A stretch of DNA of 27,246 nt from Rhizophagus sp. LPA8_4_AMF (GCA_021464525.1 JADRCO010000742.1:1-27246); one strand, 5' to 3'; shown: positions 1 through 10,739, numbered from the stretch's first letter. The notes: generated from the sequence alone by a model not told the origin. Program-made: numbers and translations.

Positions 1-46
1 TTTCTAGAAATAAAATCCAACGTTCTACCAGCTGAACTAACCAAGC
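1..46 (-). tRNA. partial tRNA-like sequence (5' half), cut by the window edge
   Basis: Read on the minus strand from position 46 this gives a tRNA 5' half. It has a 7-nt acceptor strand GCTTGGT, then TA, a paired D-stem GTTC/GAAC around the 8-nt loop AGCTGGTA with the invariant GG, and an A-box-like TAGTTCAGCTGG. A 5-bp anticodon stem is possible (TTGGA with TCTAG, two G-U pairs) around the loop TTTTATT. Standard numbering would give anticodon UUA followed by U37. That would read the UAA stop codon and lacks the usual purine at 37. It may therefore be a pseudo-tRNA, or an intron may follow. The T-arm and B box lie outside the window, so identity cannot be set. Confidence 0.55.
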
Positions 47-349
47 ATTATTTGTTTTATGAAGTAATAATTGTTATATTTATACATACATGAATTAGAA
101 AAATTAAAAAAAAGATTGGATCACATGATCACGTGGGTGGCGATGCATCGCTATAGCGATATTTTATATTTTCCTTAAAAATAAATACTAAAAGAGTAAA
201 AACCCTTTATTTTCTTTTTCGTAAATTCAGCAGGTTTTTTTTTTGGATTAATTGTTAGTTCCGAATAGACACCTTCAACGGGATGCAAATTTTTTTGTAA
301 ATTCATCTGGATCCACGTCCAGAGCGCAAACCCAGATTATAAAAATGAT

Positions 350-850
350 TTATAATTGAAATTATTTCTTTTTTTTAAAAATAAGTGCAAAATTTAAAAA
401 TGCTAGTGATTATTGATTATTAAAATTTATTAAAGTAAATTTTAAAAATAATATTAATGTAACATTTGGATTTTATTTTTTTTAATAACTTTTTTAGTAA
501 ATAAATTTAATAAAAAATATACCAATTTTTTTAATAATAAATATGTCAATTTTCTTTAATGAACAAATATGAAAATTTTTTTAATAATGTATATGACATT
601 TTTTTTAATATTTTGATAAATAAATACAAGTAAATAAGTGGATTCTTTAATAATATAAATACAAAAATTTTTTTAATAAATAGGTACTTTAGTAAATGTG
701 AATGCAAAAAAAAAATTTTTAATAAACAAATACGATTATGAAAATTTTTGATAAACAATTCTAAATTTGAATGAAATTTTTTTAATAAATTTAATTTAAT
801 AATAAAAAGGAAAAGAAATTTTTAAAATTCATTTACAATTACTGTATAAT
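350..850. repeat. A+T-rich low-complexity quasi-repeat
   Basis: Loose copies of a motif close to AATTTTTTTAATAAA recur every 30-50 bp, interleaved with short A/T runs. No gene is seen from 47 to 966. The minus-strand frame at 546-758 is only a by-product of T/A runs and encodes almost entirely F, L, I, K and Y. Confidence 0.5.
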
Positions 851-966
851 TTCATTTTTTTTATTGAAAAAGTTGGTTTTAAACCGTCTTGTCATTCTAA
901 CAGTTGCAATAAATTATATCTAGTGCCCAAGATAAATTGAGCCACTTCAAATAGAAATCATAATAA

Positions 967-1176
967 TATGAATCCATTTGTTTTCTATTTTATTTAATTT
1001 ATTTTCTTCGTAACGGAAAACGGAGTTTTCAATTAAAGATTCGTCGTGTGGCGTATTTAGCCAGCGATCTACATATTTCATACCAAGAAAGGAAAGGTCT
1101 AGACCGGTGCGTTGATCAGGTCAAAATCAGCCTCTCACTTTCTCCGCAGAAAAAAGTCCAGTGGGAAAACATGTAA
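967..1176 (+). other. base-balanced island with a 69-codon open frame, possible exon relic
   Basis: From about 1015 to 1165 the composition is clearly less A/T-biased than the surroundings. One frame stays open from 967 to a TAA at 1174-1176. It includes a protein-like segment (RRVAYLASDLHISYQERK, then GLDRCVDQVKISLSLSPQKK). The frame has no ATG until its last codon and no convincing splice acceptor before it. It may be a decayed exon, a non-coding RNA gene or chance. I do not recognise the peptide. Confidence 0.2.
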
Positions 1177-1738
1177 TGTTTATATTTGAAGAATTCTACT
1201 AAGTTTTCATAGTTTCGCAATGACTTTTACAGAAGTACAATAAAGATTTCATATTGTTTTGTTGGTTTTATTCGATTTTAATGAATAATGAGTGAAAAAG
1301 GCCAGCTGAGAATTTTTTTTTATAATTTAACGATTTTTTATCACATAAATTTTATAATTATTTCTTTTTTCAAATTTGTCTAATTTTAAGAGTTAAAAAA
1401 TGAATCTATAACGTGAAGTTTCATCAATCCTGACAATAATCATGTAAAGGTGGTTTGGATAGTATATTTATATGTAGTACACGTGTATTATTGAACAAAA
1501 TTCAAGTGTAATATCTTGAGACACGAATCTGTTCATAAGGTAATTAATTATAAAGCCAGTTTTCGGTTGTAGAATATTTTTTTTATTTTTTATCTTGTTA
1601 GCATATACTACTAAGGTTTACATTTTTTTTATTTAGCAATTTAATAATAGAATTATGTTAATTATGTTGCATGGCAAAGCATCAGGATTTCGTTAATTTG
1701 ATTTCTAAATCAGATTTATAAAATGATGTAAATTTGTA

Positions 1739-1822
1739 GATCCGGTTAACCGGTTAACAATTATCCGGATACAATGTGGATAATAGGGGATATTATCCGT
1801 GCCCGAGCTGTCACCCATACCT
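1739..1822. mobile_element. possible solitary DNA-transposon terminus
   Basis: The segment contains tandem GGTTAACC-type motifs, repeated TATCCGGAT/GGATAAT words and the end sequence GGGTGACAGCTCGG (minus strand). This resembles the subterminal part of a hAT-type DNA element. No matching second end or target duplication was found, so the assignment is weak. Confidence 0.25.
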
Positions 1823-1906
1823 AATTACTACGCTTGAAATTCAGTAAACAAACCGTTATTTTAATAATTGGATTCCTACTCTTAATAACGAAACACACTC
1901 CGAATG

Positions 1907-2093
1907 CGCAGTAAAAATTTTATCCGTAATTTCTGTGGATATGATACATTTACGGAAAAATAAGAAAAATAACTAAAAATTTAAGCAACTAGATATTTCA
2001 TGTTTTGAGGATATAAATTCCGTGAATATGATATTATGATACGTTTACGGAATAACATGGAATAAAAAAACACGGAATAAATTTTTTTTAGGG
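1907..2093. mobile_element. MITE, family 1 (CCC-ended, 3-bp target duplication), copy 1
   Basis: This non-coding element of 187 bp is flanked by ATG on both sides (1904-1906 and 2094-2096). The right end is TTTTTTTTAGGG and the left end is a degraded CGCAGTAAAAATTTTATCCG. The interior carries repeated TTTACGGA and TTCCGTGAATATGA words, which are shared with the copies at 20633 and 25298. It is about the same length as those copies (185 and 175 bp). Confidence 0.6.
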
Positions 2094-2096
2094 ATG

Positions 2097-3370
2097 ACCG
2101 ACACATGTGTAAATATGAAATAACCCTTATTTTGTATCATCAAACCAATTATATCATAAAATTATAAAATCGAGAATAAAAAATCTTCATATATATTTAT
2201 TTCTTCATAAACATAGAAATGTAAAATTATTAATTTAGTAAAAAATTAAACAAATGTTTAATTTCGTTTAATGTACTATAGGCTAAAAAAAAGCGATTTA
2301 TTTTAACATGTACAGGATCTTCAGACTGCGCCATGTCACTTGTCAAGTGTCTGGTACTGCTATAATCCAGGTACTGTAAAACAGATTAATTAAAATCGAT
2401 GATTCGTATTCATTTTATTGAATCTGAATTTATCGCCTCGTATAAGACATTGATTGTACTGATTAAAACAAAAAATGCGATCGTTCTCATATTTCGACAA
2501 TTATGAGTATATACGGTAAATGCCATAGGTCAAAACGGTCTTTAAATATAGTAATTTATCATCTTGAAAATGATAATTCTGACCAGAATTATGTGTTCAA
2601 ATTCGGGAATAATCGACATGCAGGGATACACACAATAAAATGAAATAAAAATTTTTTTTTTTGATGCACATATTTTTTAAAATATCTCAACATATTTTAA
2701 AAGATTACGGTTAGATAGTTAGATAAAACTAGTGTTCCGTATCTCGATTTTTTAAATTTGAACCATATTTATCCGCCAGGATTCATAATTTCATAATTCT
2801 TGCTGGAGTGAGTCTCATAATTTCCAATTATTTATTAGTCACATGATTTTCAATTTATTATCGTTTATGTATAAAAAAAAAAAATTTTTTTTTTTGTCAT
2901 ACATTTACAAACTTTATAAGACCGCGACGAATTTTTTCAAAAAAAAACCAATAAAAGCCTCCGAATAATTAATCTTTTACTTTTCATATCGAGTTTTAAT
3001 GTTTTATTTTATTTTATTTCTTTTTTATTCCTCGCTTAACGTGAGATTCTTAAAATTATAAAAATTTAACTCCACATCTTATTCGAATTTTTTTGTATGA
3101 AAAAGAAAATATAAAACTTATCAAACGACCTAATTTTCCAAACCTTCAAAAATATCAATATTCATATTATACTCTTTATATCATTTATTTTTTTCTTGTT
3201 TCGCTTAGCGCGATACATACATTTCGGCGTTACTTTTATTTTTATTTTTATTTTTTTCAAGAAAAAATTCTTTTGCAACTTCTATTTTTGCAGTCTCTCA
3301 ATTTTTTTACCCGCAAAGAAGTTATTTTATATTTCATAAGTTTCTTTTTAAGCAAATACGAATATATTTT
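2097..3370. other. intergenic region without a supported gene
   Basis: The region is A+T-rich with oligo-A/T runs and one notable motif, a 20-bp palindrome at 2573-2592. The frame at 3093-3386 translates to a peptide dominated by F, Y, L and I from T-rich DNA, and I do not regard it as a gene. The last about 40 bp before 3412 act as the promoter region of the next gene. Confidence 0.5.
2573..2592. repeat. 20-bp palindrome ATAATTCTGRYCAGAATTAT
   Basis: The arms are 9 bp with a 2-nt centre. Almost the same palindrome occurs at 19130-19149 inside a MITE, and half-sites lie inside the element at 6881-7020. The copy here may be the remnant core of such an element. Confidence 0.5.
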
Positions 3371-3379
3371 ACATTCGTC

Positions 3380-3386
3380 TATATAA
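3380..3386 (+). promoter_or_regulatory. TATA-like box of the two-repeat gene
   Basis: TATATAA lies 32 bp upstream of the ATG at 3412, so any 5' leader driven from it would be very short. Confidence 0.4.
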
Positions 3387-3411
3387 GAAAACCAATTTTT
3401 AACACAGTACA

Positions 3412-4303
3412 ATGTCTTCTACCGCAGCATCACTCAATTTTGATCTGGTAAACCAATCAACAATAAAAGTTCAACCTATACAAAAGTTTAGTTTATTTTA
3501 TCAACCACCAAATGATGATAATTTTTATCACGCAACTATTAAACCGACTTTACAACATTCGGAAAATTTGGAGGATGATTACGATTATGAGTTCTTTTAT
3601 GATGCTAGTTATCATGTTACGTGTAAGCTATTTCCACGCTCTTTGATTATTGAGATATTGAATAAAGAAATTTATGGAATTGATTTCGATGTAAATAACC
3701 TGAATTGTAAACATACACTAACTTTGAATCAAAAGATTAATCTCGATCAAAGTTTAAAACAAGTACTTCCTTTTTTACAAGGAAAAGTTTTGAAAAGGTT
3801 CGTGTCTTAAAATTCTAAACTTTATTTTTATTTTATTTATTTTATTTGAAGCTTGATTGACAGCATTTATCTATTCATTATTATATATTAGCGACTTCAA
3901 GAATGCTCCAATAGATCAAATCCTAACTCCACAACAAGCTTTGCAACCGAACGAAATTAGATTGTTTTATCAACCACCAAACGACATTAACATTTATAAT
4001 GTTAATTGTAAAATTACTTTACAAGATTATCATCAAAATGATGATGACAATTACGATTTTGAATTCTTTTACCCGACTTCAAATGATATAAGACATGTTA
4101 CATGTAAATTTTTACCGCCTTCTTTGATTATAAGTATATTAAACAAGAAAATTTATGGAATTGATTTTGATGTGAACGACTTGAAACGCAAACATAAATT
4201 AACTACACAAAAAAAATTAAATCTCGAGCTAAATTTGACGAAATTATTTCTTTACATTCCTGGAAATATTGAAAGCAATACGACAAACGGTTTCAATAAT
4301 TGA
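3412..4303 (+). CDS. two-exon gene for a tandem-repeat protein of unknown function
   Basis: I do not recognise this protein. Exon 1 is 3412-3797, a 94-bp intron follows (3798-3891, donor GTTCGT, acceptor TATTAG, phase 2), and exon 2 is 3892-4303, giving 265 residues. The junction joins AG to C. Without splicing the first frame stops at 3810, and the second half has no ATG, so one spliced gene is preferred over two genes. The donor is weak. The two exons carry homologous domains of about 110 residues. Both show LFYQPPND, then YDYEFFY or YDFEFFY, HVTCK, a SLII.ILNK.IYGIDFDVN block and a hydrophilic helix-like tail. Within each domain FYQPPND..VNCK and FFYPTS..HVTCK may themselves be half-repeats. 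No signal peptide or membrane segment is evident. A possible poly(A) signal AATAAA lies at 4346-4351. Confidence 0.7.
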
Positions 4304-4345
4304 TAATCAAAACTTCGATAATTCCCATGCCCCACGATGATCACA

Positions 4346-4351
4346 AATAAA
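4346..4351 (+). terminator. possible poly(A) signal AATAAA
   Basis: The hexamer lies about 45 nt after the stop codon of the two-repeat gene. In DNA this A+T-rich it may be chance. Confidence 0.3.
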
Positions 4352-4829
4352 GATACCACTAAATTAAATTAGATTTGATTTTTTTTTTCAAACTTATTTG
4401 TAACCACAAAAATTTAGAAGTTATTTAAAAATTTTAAAAATTTATTTATATTATTTTGAGAAAAATACTTAAACACATATTAAGGTTTACACAGTATTTA
4501 CAAATTATCTGTTTATTAACTTATCAATAGAAATTTAGTTAATGTGTTATAAAAAAAAGAATAAAATATTTTGAGAAATAGTTTTCTTGGTTAAAAATTT
4601 GTTAAAATTACAATACTATATGAAAATTTCGTTTAAATAATTTAGTGTAACTAATTGAGAAAGTTTAATGAAACTGAATTTTTTATTTTTTACAATATTT
4701 AGAATTTAGATATGAAACACGTTAATTTTATACTTGACCATCACGTCATTTTTCATTTATTCGTGTTTGCAAAATCACGGTGATTATGACTCAGGGAAAT
4801 TACTCAGAGAAATCTTTATATGGGCAAAT

Positions 4830-5077
4830 GCAGGAGAAGTTACATTAAGTTTCATGTAACATGAAGATGCTATCTAAAATTGGATAAATTCAATGAATTT
4901 GAATGAAATCCTTGTGTCCCAAAATAAGTAGTATTTGAAAGCTTGTTTCATATTTTAGAATTGTAAGTGCGACTTCTCCTTTTTCAAATTCATTGAGTTT
5001 TATCTATTTTAGGTAGCATCTTCTGTCACACTTTCCTCAAAAAATTTGTGCAAATAATACAAATAACATTCTCCTGC
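4830..5077. mobile_element. imperfect inverted-repeat element (MITE-like)
   Basis: Arms of 41 bp at 4863-4903 and 4983-5023 pair with few mismatches (GAAGATGCTAYCTAAAAT ... CAATGAATTTGAA). An outer pair GCAGGAGAA / TTCTCCTGC lies at 4830-4838 and 5069-5077. The core (4904-4982) is non-coding. Exact ends and target duplication are not resolved. The rest of 4352-5150 shows no gene. Confidence 0.5.
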
Positions 5078-5151
5078 GTCAATCTTTCATTAAGTTACTT
5101 AATTTAGATTTTACGTGCGACTTCCCCTTTTTACTTCCTTTTTAGATAAAC

Positions 5152-6041
5152 ATCACGGGATAGTAATTTACTGCGGGTTGAGCAAAACCTAGACCCAAAT
5201 ATGATTCGTTCAAAAATAATCATAATCAGCCACACATTTCGTGTAACATTACAAAAAAATTTTTTTTGACTACCTTAATATACTTTTGTACACAACTAAT
5301 ATATAGGTAGTTAAAGAGTCTAACAAACCAAATAAAATTAAAGTGTCAGTTTAATCTTTAAAACACAAAACTTTGCTTATTTAATTAATGCCAAAATCAA
5401 TGACAGGACTAACGATTACATTCTATTAAACGTTATTAAATGCTATATTGTATTAGCACTGAAATTTTTACTAAGAGAACGCGTTCTAGTGTTATTGCAT
5501 AAAAATTCACAACTTCACAACTATTTGAACTAGCCACATGAAAATTAATATACAATTATTTCAATACTTGATGACTTTTAAGATTTCTTTAACTAAGGCA
5601 TTCAAGTTACACCTTGAAAGTAAAAAAGACAAAAACGCGTCTTAATATTATTAAAACTACCCGTAATTTCAAGCTAGACTTGCAAGAATTAATATGCAAA
5701 TATTCCATACCTATGAACAACTTTTCTTAGATATTTTTTCGCCTGTTTAGTTTGATCAAAGTGATAAAATTATATTGTGAGATCTCTACAATACAAAATG
5801 GTGTTTGTTACGAGATAACTTATGAAATATCCACAACTTTATGGCATCATTTTATGCTTGAAGTTCTGTTAAAAATACTTAACTTTATTAATTATTTTAG
5901 TAACAAAACGTTTTAAAAAATATAGCATAAAGGGAAGGAAAAAATTTATTATCGTTAATTATATAGCTAAATAATTAATATGGCTGAAACCATGATGAAC
6001 CAATCAAATTTGGGTCTAAGTACCTGCGGTTTTCTCGTGAT
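5152..6041. mobile_element. possible 890-bp non-autonomous TIR element
   Basis: The left end ATCACGGGA...CTGCGG...TAGACCCAAATATGATTCG has an inverted counterpart on the right. The right end reads, from outside inward, ATCACGAGA...CCGCAG...TAGACCCAAATTTGATTGG. The pairing covers about 60 bp with gaps. The interior has no coding sequence, only A+T-rich DNA. Target duplications were not found. Confidence 0.4.
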
Positions 6042-6356
6042 TGCAGCACATGATAGCAATGAAGAAGGTAATCGGCGCCAAAAACGTGATTTGTAGTTTT
6101 AGTTGACGTTAAAAAAAATGCAGATCATATAATTAATTAATTCTAACTAGAAAGCATAAAAAAAAATCCTTTTGTAATAAACGAGATTTTTTTTTTTTAT
6201 TTACAATTTTATAAGTAAACAACCTTTATTAAAATACTATAAATAAAAATTTTTTTATGCCCGCATTATCTAGAATACTATAAAGAAAAAAAATTTTTTT
6301 TTATATGTACAGAATGATTACTTTTTGAATATAAAAAGTCATTCAACAAAAATAAT

Positions 6357-6512
6357 ATGAAAATCGAATATAAAATCGCACCTCAACCATTTTACAACGG
6401 CTCTAAAACCAATCCAAAAGAACCTTTAAAAAATCAATATTTTACTGTAATCGATAGGAGAATTTTAACTAGTGGTAGTAGTGGAATAATAACATACTCT
6501 AGTTCTACTTGA
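6357..6512 (+). CDS. small 51-codon open frame, unrecognised
   Basis: The frame runs from the ATG at 6357-6359 to the TGA at 6510-6512. It encodes a balanced peptide (MKIEYKIAPQPFYNGSKTNP at the start, SGSSGIITYSSST at the end). The peptide is rich in P, N, S, T and K and unlike the F/L/I/K/Y products of random A+T-rich frames here. It has no signal peptide or known motif. It could be a small gene, the first exon of a longer gene, or a truncated relic. No clear splice donor or TATA box settles this. Confidence 0.3.
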   Translation: MKIEYKIAPQPFYNGSKTNPKEPLKNQYFTVIDRRILTSGSSGIITYSSST

Positions 6513-6880
6513 CGCCGCAAATAATAGACGTAGACGATGTTGCAAGTATAGCCCTACAAAACATATTTTACAAGTTTTTCTATTCTCTATTTTGCCAAAT
6601 ATAAAAAAGCTTGGGTGCATTATTGTTATTAATATGAATCGTTTAGTATATATATGATATTTATTTTATTTTAATTTTTTTTACATCGAAAAATAACCAT
6701 CAATACATTAAACGGTCAAATTAAAATATTATAGATTGATTCTTGAAACTATTGAAACTAGGTTAATAAATAATATTTAATCAAATTTAAATAATATTTA
6801 CAATTAATTTCTTTATTATAAGAATAATAAAAAAGAAAAAAAATAAATAATAAATAAATAAATTATTATCGTATGTGATA

Positions 6881-7020
6881 CCGTATACATCAGAAATTAA
6901 GCACCCTTTTTTTGACCGTAATTCCGGCCAGGAACGGCATAATGTAGGCCAAAATTTTCATAATTCTGGCCAGGGGTGCTTATTTTCGGGGGGGGGGTGC
7001 TTAATTTCTGATGTATACGG
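6881..7020. mobile_element. 140-bp MITE with 26-bp perfect TIRs and TA target duplication
   Basis: The terminal inverted repeats at 6881-6906 and 6995-7020 are perfect over 26 bp (CCGTATACATCAGAAATTAA, then GCACCC). They are flanked by TA at 6879-6880 and 7021-7022, as expected for Tc1/mariner-type insertion. The interior has GGCCAGGAACGG and TTCTGGCCAGG half-palindromes and a G run at about 6988-6997. The open frame across 6875-7072 is just the element read through and is not a gene. Confidence 0.75.
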
Positions 7021-7080
7021 TATTTTTTTTTACAAAGTTTTTTTTAATATAAAAAAAAAATTTCTTTTTTAGGTTTTAGC

Positions 7081-7755
7081 TAGGGGTGTGGGGGGATATG
7101 TTTTGAATGTTACACAAACTGATCAGAACTGTCCTTATTAATAAATTACTATGTATTAATAGTAAAACGTAATGTTACCCCATGTTTAAAGTGAAATATC
7201 ACCCAATAATCAATATAATCATGAAAAAAAAATGATAAATCGGGAATGTCACAATGCGAAACTATAGGAATATATGATTTTTTTCAAAGTATCGAGTTTG
7301 TATCTTTAAAAAATTTGAATCGGCTATTTAAAATACCTCAAAATCATATAAATTTTTATTAAACACTTAAAAATAATACATAATAAAAGAAGAAAACACT
7401 ATTTTAAAGAGTTTATTCAAAAAATATTTATAACTTATTATTTGAAATCTCAAAACAAGCAAAGAGAGATTCTAACATTCTATTGACAAAATAGAAAAAA
7501 CATATAAAACTAAGAAATAAGCAACCAGTAATCCAATTTTAATAAAAAAACTTCGCCTATATAGAACTAATATGAATAAACCTTAGCTTTGACATCGGCT
7601 GCTTTCTTTTGCGTGTGTGTTGAAAAAAATAAAAAAAAGCGATGTTTTAATAGTATTTTTTTGTTGTGTAACCAATTTATGAGAGGGACAGTTCTTTCGG
7701 TTATGATCAGCCTGTGTAACATTTGAGTTGGACCCCCCACAGGCCCACACCCCTA
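7081..7755. mobile_element. 675-bp TIR element with 9-bp target duplication
   Basis: The ends are TAGGGGTGTGGG and its inverse CCCACACCCCTA. The TIR continues imperfectly for about 70 bp, with shared words AATGTTACACA, CTGATCA and GAACTGTCC. The flanking duplication is GGTTTTAGC at 7072-7080 and 7756-7764. TAGGG ends suggest hAT, but a 9-bp duplication is closer to Mutator-like elements. No transposase is encoded, so it is non-autonomous. It sits 60 bp from the MITE at 6881. Confidence 0.7.
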
Positions 7756-7764
7756 GGTTTTAGC

Positions 7765-8685
7765 ATATGGATATTTATTTATTCATTCATACTTCATTTT
7801 TACCAAAAAAAAAAAATTTTTTTTTTTCTTTATCATAAAAACTAATACTGTCGAATTCAACGGTATGGGGGATAATCACTAATTAAATTGTTAACCGTTA
7901 CCGCCTATTTTATGTCACATAGGAGTACGTTAATTAACCGTTACATTTAAAAGCTTAATATTATTGGCTTAAATTTGGAAGTCATGTGACTAAATTCTTT
8001 ATTTTAATTGGCTAATTCATAATTAATAAAATTTAATTATCTGAGTTTAAAAATTTTAGACGGAGATCATCTCCGTCTAAAATTTTTAAACTCAGATCAG
8101 TGTATAAAATCTTTGTGCACAATGTGCACGTGTACACATTTTTTTTTAAGGTGCACAATTTTTATAATTTTTAAATGACACAGGTCTACAAGATTTTAAA
8201 GCTTAAAAATTGATTTTAAATTTAGTTTAATAAGAAAAATAAAAAATTTTGAACGCTTAACGCTCGCCACAAAAAAAAAAATAAAGGAATATAAAATAAC
8301 CACCTAAACTTCTCTCAAAAATATACTTTTAAAATATTTTAATAATTCTTCTCAAGTAAACCTATAAAAGCCCATAAAAGAAAAAAAAGGAGATCTAAAG
8401 ACAAAAAAGAAAAAAAAAAGAAATAGAAAACTAGCCAAAAGTATAAAAAAAATCTCTGATAGCAAGTAGCAACTATTCATACAACTCACAAACTGACATA
8501 CCTTAAGTCGGATGGAGTTTGACTATGTCTGATGGGAATAAAACTGGGAGTTTTTTTTTAAAAATTATTTTTATTGACAGGTTTGAAAAAAATTTTTAAT
8601 TGATCTATGATAAGTTTAATATTATTACGCAAAAGGACCAAAGTGCGAGCGCCCATATGATATATAATTATTAATTTTTATTAGG
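7765..8685. other. intergenic, no gene seen
   Basis: The region is A+T-rich. Features are the long palindrome at 8039-8097 and a cluster of GTGCAC words at 8114-8156. No coding frame of merit was found. Confidence 0.5.
8039..8097. repeat. 59-bp nearly uninterrupted palindrome
   Basis: Arms of 29 bp (8039-8067 and 8069-8097) are perfect inverse copies around a single C at 8068. The outer part reads ATCTGAGTTTAAAAATTTTA and the inner part GACGGAGAT. There is no loop, so it would extrude as a cruciform or fold as a tight RNA hairpin. Confidence 0.85.
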
Positions 8686-8784
8686 GGAAATGGAGGAGGA
8701 AGAGGTGGTGGTCGTGATGATAATGATAGTAATGATGGAGGTGACGGCGACACAATTCTTTTGTTCTCTTATAGTAATATATAA
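8686..8784 (+). pseudogene. possible glycine/arginine/aspartate-rich exon relic
   Basis: After an acceptor-like TTTTATTAG, one frame reads GNGGGRGGGRDDNDSNDGGD and continues to a TAA at 8782-8784. This resembles an RGG-type low-complexity tail. No upstream exon was found and the DNA itself is a purine-rich quasi-repeat, so coding status is doubtful. Confidence 0.2.
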
Positions 8785-10739
8785 GAGCATATAACAATAT
8801 TTTAGTTACACTGGAGAAAACGATCATACGAGTTTTGAAATTATTATTGGTGACCAAAAGTTAATCATAATGCTGGCAAGAACTAGATTTTGGCTCGCAT
8901 TATAATTTTTATGTACCGATATTTTGTTATACCGAAAAAAAGTTTGACTGTATTCCCATTCACAAATGATCTAATCTGGACTGGAGACTTCGGTAAGTGG
9001 AAATTTGTTATTTTTTTCTTATTTAATTTTCTTTTAACGAAACTGCTACTAATATTTTATTTTTTTCTTTTGTAAACGGCTGGATCTTTGGAAAGATTTC
9101 AGTTTGCTAGGACCTTTGGTAAGTTTTCAATATGAAATGAAAACTTCTTTAAAATGGGTTTTAACATTTTTTTTTTCTTAATTCTATAAATACTGGGCTA
9201 GTGGTAACGAAAAATTTAACGGGAAGAAGAAAAATCAGAATTAATAAGATGTAACCATGGGCCATTGTATAAAAAATTATGAGGTCCATTGAATCCAAAA
9301 TTGTAATTGTGATGGTGGGCTCGGAGGAGGGTTATATGGGGAATAATATATAAAAAAGCAAAGGATTTGTAATATTTGATTATTAATTCCGTTTTGGTGT
9401 TTGCTATAATTTGGGAACGAGTTTTTATTGATATTGTTGTCCATTTTCTTAAATAAATCACAATGAGATTTCTACACTTATTTGTATACGTCATCCAATA
9501 AATTATAAAGAAAGGCAACATAATTTGTAGGCAATGTGGAATACGTGAGATATGAATTTCAAATATATGGTACAACCGTACAAGTCTAAACTGTCGGTGA
9601 GAAAGTTCTTGTTAATAAAATTTGTTCATGTTTGATAAAAATATTTTTGTGTAAGTATGTGGACAAGTCCAAAGATGGTGATTCGAGTCTAATATTTGTT
9701 GATGAAAACACATAATAGCGTTCAGTATCAGTATAGGAAAGTAATCATGTAAGTTGGCATATCATATCACATGATATATTATTATTAATGACTGCTAACT
9801 TCTAAATTTTAAAAATTTTTTTAACGAAACTCCTTTCCTCCTTACCCCTCTTTCATTCTTCTCTTTTATCTATCTTGTTCTTACAATATCCTTATCTGGT
9901 TTATTCAGGTTGGATGAATTTCTTTTTAATACTCTTATTCGAAAAAAACAAAAAAAGAGTGCTTACTTTCGGGGGTGCTTATATTCAGGACTTTATGATA
10001 TATAAAATTTGTGTACGCAGTAACATATAAATAAAAAATTGGCCATATATTTCAATACATAAAAATTTGTGCTGTGTAAAATATATATAAAAAAAATTAT
10101 ATGCCATCGAACATTTTAGTATCTGTTTAACCGAAATTTGTCAAACGGATATGATCTGTACGGATCACCAGTTTGGACCACTAGAAATCATAATACAAGA
10201 AAAAATAAACACAGAAAAAGAAGACTTTAAAAGATAAATTTCGCTCTTGAGATTTTATCGAATGCATCAAAATGGCAAACTCAAAATTTATATTTGTACT
10301 TATAATTTTCTTAAAAATATTTTATCTTCGTTACATTCTTTATAATATAGAAGTTATTATAGTTGAAATTGCTACAAACGAAAGAATTTATTAAAAAAAA
10401 ATATTTTTGAATATTAAAAATTTAAAATTCAAAATCGCGAATTGAAACAGCATAGTAATTTATTTACGTTATGATATTATACAGTAGTCCAGATATAGCA
10501 AAATATTCTGTAGAAATGTGTTGGCATGTCGTGCACTTAAAATTCGATTTTTAAGTCAGTAACATAATTTCACTGTTCGTTGTAACTAGTAAGTTGAAAT
10601 CGTCTGTGGTCATTTTCATTCCACTCACGCATCAAACGCGCAATATTTCCTGTGACAAGAATATCTTTTTACTAGATTTTGGTATTGTGACTTGGAAAAT
10701 TTAGTTCTATAAAAAACCAAAAATGAATAATAAACAAAT
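8785..10739. other. intergenic, only weak relics
   Basis: Two protein-like scraps lie near 8970-9120 (NDLIWTGDFGKWK, then GSLERFQFARTFGK in separated frames), each followed by GGTAAGT. Near 9960-9990 the words GTGCTTA..TTTCGGGGGTGCTTA echo the MITE at 6881. The minus-strand frame at 9216-9575 lacks an ATG start and is not supported as a gene. Confidence 0.35.

Noticed and set aside
546..758. 70-aa minus-strand open frame
   Set aside because: It consists almost only of F, L, I, K and Y from A/T runs; no start context, introns or motif.
1060..1170. 5S rRNA or spliceosomal snRNA
   Set aside because: No match to the conserved 5S, U4 or U6 sequence blocks that I could recall.
3093..3386. 97-aa open frame upstream of the two-repeat gene
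   Set aside because: The T-rich DNA gives poly-Y/F/L, and it ends over the promoter region of the real gene.
3857..4303. Separate 148-aa gene starting at TTG
   Set aside because: A TTG start is unlikely in a fungus and no in-frame ATG exists; the segment is better explained as exon 2 of the gene at 3412.
6875..7072. 65-aa open frame
   Set aside because: It is the read-through of a MITE with perfect TIRs.
9216..9575. 119-aa minus-strand open frame
   Set aside because: It begins with TTG, has no ATG near its start and no recognisable motif; the composition follows the local DNA.
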